Of a stretch of 64,000 nucleotides of DNA, positions 62,097 through 64,000 are shown in pieces. Below the pieces are notes generated by a model that saw only the letters and a list, made by a program, of their open reading frames with translations, did no database searches and was not told the origin of the DNA. This DNA comes from Anaerolineaceae bacterium (GTDB taxonomy: Bacteria > Chloroflexota > Anaerolineae > Anaerolineales > Anaerolineaceae): NCBI GenBank assembly GCA_012839565.1, contig DUMZ01000014.1, positions 1 through 64,000 on the forward strand. Reading direction: 5' to 3'. Positions within the stretch are counted from its first letter, which is position 1. The number at the start of each line of letters is the position of its first letter. The position numbers and the translations under genes were made by a program.

Positions 62097-63713
62097 TTAA
62101 TGAATTTGATTGAGATGATGAAATATCTTTTTGTTGGCGGCATAGAGCCTGGTAAATGCCGCGTAGTTTTTATCATGCACAGCGCGAGCGTCCGGATTTG
62201 GCACAAACACCCGATCCGGCTTAATCAGCGCCTCGACATCCTTCAAGTCAGCAATGCGACCTAAGCCAACCGCAACCGCTAAGGCCGCGCCAACAGCACC
62301 CACGTTCTGTGGTTCAGGCACGGTCTCTACCGGAATTTGCAGAACATCTGCCAGGATTCCCGCTGTTACAGGGGATAGAGCACCGCCACCAACAAAGCGT
62401 ACTTTATCTCCTGTCTTGATTTTTTTCTTGATTGTTTCCAGGAACCAACGCATATGGTAGCAAACTCCTTCAACAACAGCACGAATTAGTTCGGTCTTTC
62501 CCGTTTCCAATCCAATATTAAAGAAGATTCCGCGCGCGTTCGCATCTTCAAAAGGACAGCGGTTGCCGTGAAGCCAGGGGGTGAAAATGACACCGCCGGA
62601 ACCCGCGGGCGTTTCGGAAATGACCTTGGACATATAGTCGTACAAACTCTTATACTCCGAACTTGGGTCATCCGCGACGTGTTGTTTGCTGAGATAGATG
62701 TTAATCTCGTCCAGAGCGAGATGGTCGCGCACCCACTCCAGGCATTTGCCCGCGGTCTCGAGCTCCGCAAAGTAATTGTAAAGACCAGGTTGAACACCCA
62801 CGACCGAGGCAATCATGGCATTTGTGTCCACGATATTTTGATCGGTGACCGTGGAGACCCAACCGGACGTACCCATATAGACATGGGTCATTTCAGGACG
62901 CACGCAACCAGCGCCGACACCAATCAGAGCCGCATCACTGCCACCGGAAAAGACGGGAATTCCGGGGCTTAGTCCAAGTTCAGTGGCGGGTTCTTCCAAA
63001 AGCGTGCCTACTTTTGCTGTTGACTCAACGATTTCGGGCATATGCTCAGGCAAAATCCCAAGGCGTTTGATTAGCGCGGCATTAAATTCAGGCGTTTTTG
63101 TGTTTTTATCCATCAACAAAGTGGCAAAAGCTGAATCCCGGCTCATGGTAAATTTACCCGTCATGCGTGCTACCAGGGCATCTTTTACGTCCAGCCACTT
63201 GTGCGCCCTGGCGTAAACTTCCGGTTCGTTTTCTTTCACCCAAAGGTACTTCCAGACCGGGTCCTTGTCGCTGCCAGCAACGACACCTGTGTGATAAAGG
63301 CTCTGTAAAAGGAATCCCAAACCAACACCAGCGACTTGGGGACCACCCCCAGCGTGTGCTTTGCGTACCCCACCCGAGCGCTGGTCCATATAACTCATAG
63401 ATGGCCGCACTGCGCGGGCTGCCTGGTCAAGCAGAACCACGCTCTGAGCTTGCGCGCAAAAGCTAATCCCCGCAATCTGCGCACATGTTTCAGGGTTATG
63501 GCTGACAAGCTGCCGCGTTGTCTTGCACATGGCATCCCACCACTCCTGTGGATTCTGCTCAACCCCACCGTTTGGAAGAATGCTTAGCGAATAGCTTGCA
63601 AAGCTTGAATTTTCCAAACTGATAGACATCCCCTCCGGGCTGTCACTCTCAATTAATTGAAATAAGCAGGTTTTAACCCCTGTTGTGCCAATGTCATACG
63701 CCAGAATAATCAT
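62097..63713 (-). CDS. FGGY family carbohydrate kinase (xylulokinase-like)
   Basis: The 538-residue protein has the sugar-kinase fold: phosphate 1 motif YDIGTTGVKTCLF (6-18), MSYMDQRSGGV, FSGGSDAALIGVGAG near 260, and the C-terminal adenosine motif FVGGGALSPVTAGILADV. It phosphorylates a pentose or related sugar, most like xylulose, but the substrate cannot be fixed. It lies between a TetR-type regulator and the GtrA-like gene, an arrangement that suggests regulated use or activation of one sugar. Confidence 0.88.
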   Translation of the reverse strand: MIILAYDIGTTGVKTCLFQLIESDSPEGMSISLENSSFASYSLSILPNGGVEQNPQEWWDAMCKTTRQLVSHNPETCAQIAGISFCAQAQSVVLLDQAARAVRPSMSYMDQRSGGVRKAHAGGGPQVAGVGLGFLLQSLYHTGVVAGSDKDPVWKYLWVKENEPEVYARAHKWLDVKDALVARMTGKFTMSRDSAFATLLMDKNTKTPEFNAALIKRLGILPEHMPEIVESTAKVGTLLEEPATELGLSPGIPVFSGGSDAALIGVGAGCVRPEMTHVYMGTSGWVSTVTDQNIVDTNAMIASVVGVQPGLYNYFAELETAGKCLEWVRDHLALDEINIYLSKQHVADDPSSEYKSLYDYMSKVISETPAGSGGVIFTPWLHGNRCPFEDANARGIFFNIGLETGKTELIRAVVEGVCYHMRWFLETIKKKIKTGDKVRFVGGGALSPVTAGILADVLQIPVETVPEPQNVGAVGAALAVAVGLGRIADLKDVEALIKPDRVFVPNPDARAVHDKNYAAFTRLYAANKKIFHHLNQIH

Positions 63714-63730
63714 TGTTCCAGCCCCTTTCG

Positions 63731-64000
63731 TTAATCTTCAGCTACTAAAAGTGCCCCTTTCAAAAATTGAAAGGTCTCCGAAATGACTTGCTCATCATAT
63801 TCTTCCTGGTCAATCTCCGGGTTGTTATACATTTGGAAACGAATCCTGTAATAATCGCAGGCATAAGCAAACTGTAATGACAACAGGATATTATCCATCG
63901 AAAAAGCGGCAAGCCTGGCATTCAGTTCTGGCTTAACTTCACCGCTTCGCTGACCTTCTTCCAGCATTTTTATATAACGTTCTGACGTAAACTGCTCCAT
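63731..64000 (-). CDS. TetR-family regulator, C-terminal part (truncated by the window)
   Basis: The visible 89 residues are all-helical and resemble the ligand-binding C-terminal domain of TetR/AcrR repressors (EEGQRSGEVKPELNARLAAF, then ISETFQFLKGALL). The N-terminal HTH would lie beyond position 64000, so the Met encoded at the edge is probably internal. It is 17 bases upstream of the sugar kinase gene and likely regulates it. Confidence 0.65.
   Translation of the reverse strand: MEQFTSERYIKMLEEGQRSGEVKPELNARLAAFSMDNILLSLQFAYACDYYRIRFQMYNNPEIDQEEYDEQVISETFQFLKGALLVAED

Overview
The window is a 64 kb fragment of a bacterial chromosome with no prophage, insertion sequence or CRISPR array. 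It most likely comes from an anaerobic member of the Anaerolineae (phylum Chloroflexota). That is an inference from several signs: secreted proteins that combine LysM domains, long Thr-Pro linkers and a C-terminal membrane anchor; lipoproteins; a rubrerythrin; a Gram-positive-type LexA box; moderate GC content; and many -10 boxes lying only 5-7 bases from a start codon. No species can be named from the sequence alone.

Layout. 1-1430: the 3' third of a 23S rRNA gene and a 5S rRNA gene, with a suspicious inverted duplication at the extreme left edge and two partial copies of the 5S 3' end. 1590-7670: an SPFH protein, two large anchored surface proteins of unknown function, and rubrerythrin. 7750-14300: a GT-C-like membrane protein, succinyl-CoA synthetase (sucCD), NAD(P)HX dehydratase and a BMP-like lipoprotein. 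14419-19900: a classical translation/transcription cluster in the order tRNA-Thr, tRNA-Tyr, tRNA-Thr, tuf, rpmG, tRNA-Trp, secE, nusG, rplK, rplA, L10 leader, rplJ, rplL. Several RNA control elements are visible in it. 20000-33550: lexA with a textbook SOS promoter, a propeller/DUF1906 secreted protein, YitT, MazG-like, YihY, a glycosyltransferase, alcohol dehydrogenase, a CDF transporter, trpS, coaE, a methyltransferase and a YchF-like GTPase. 33750-41470: tsaE-tsaB-rimI-udg, then a UDP-sugar dehydrogenase and epimerase pair and two cell-wall-associated proteins (C39-like and CAP-LysM).

41514-55409 is the most distinctive region. It is a 14 kb minus-strand polysaccharide operon. An ABC exporter (wzm/wzt-like) is followed by all four dTDP-L-rhamnose genes (rfbC, rfbB, rfbA, rfbD). 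Four glycosyltransferase genes come next, among them an RgpF-like rhamnan protein fused to a second transferase and a 1234-residue three-transferase protein. Repeated modules show that these genes arose by duplication and domain shuffling. A divergent glycosyltransferase starts 78 bases from the operon. The UDP-sugar genes at 36-38 kb could supply a uronic-type sugar to the same envelope.

55488-64000: sufS-sufE for Fe-S assembly, a small LysM protein, HAD and GNAT proteins, a PAP2 phosphatase, a small SWIM zinc-finger protein, and a truncated TetR-sugar kinase-GtrA operon that runs off the right edge.

The window is mostly core genome plus an envelope-glycan locus. I did not find an obviously new defence or mobile system. 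The best leads are the modular rhamnan-type glycosyltransferases, the paired surface proteins at 2.8-6.9 kb, the micro-ORF in front of rpmG, the twin leader elements of rplK and rplA, and the recurrent leaderless-type promoters.
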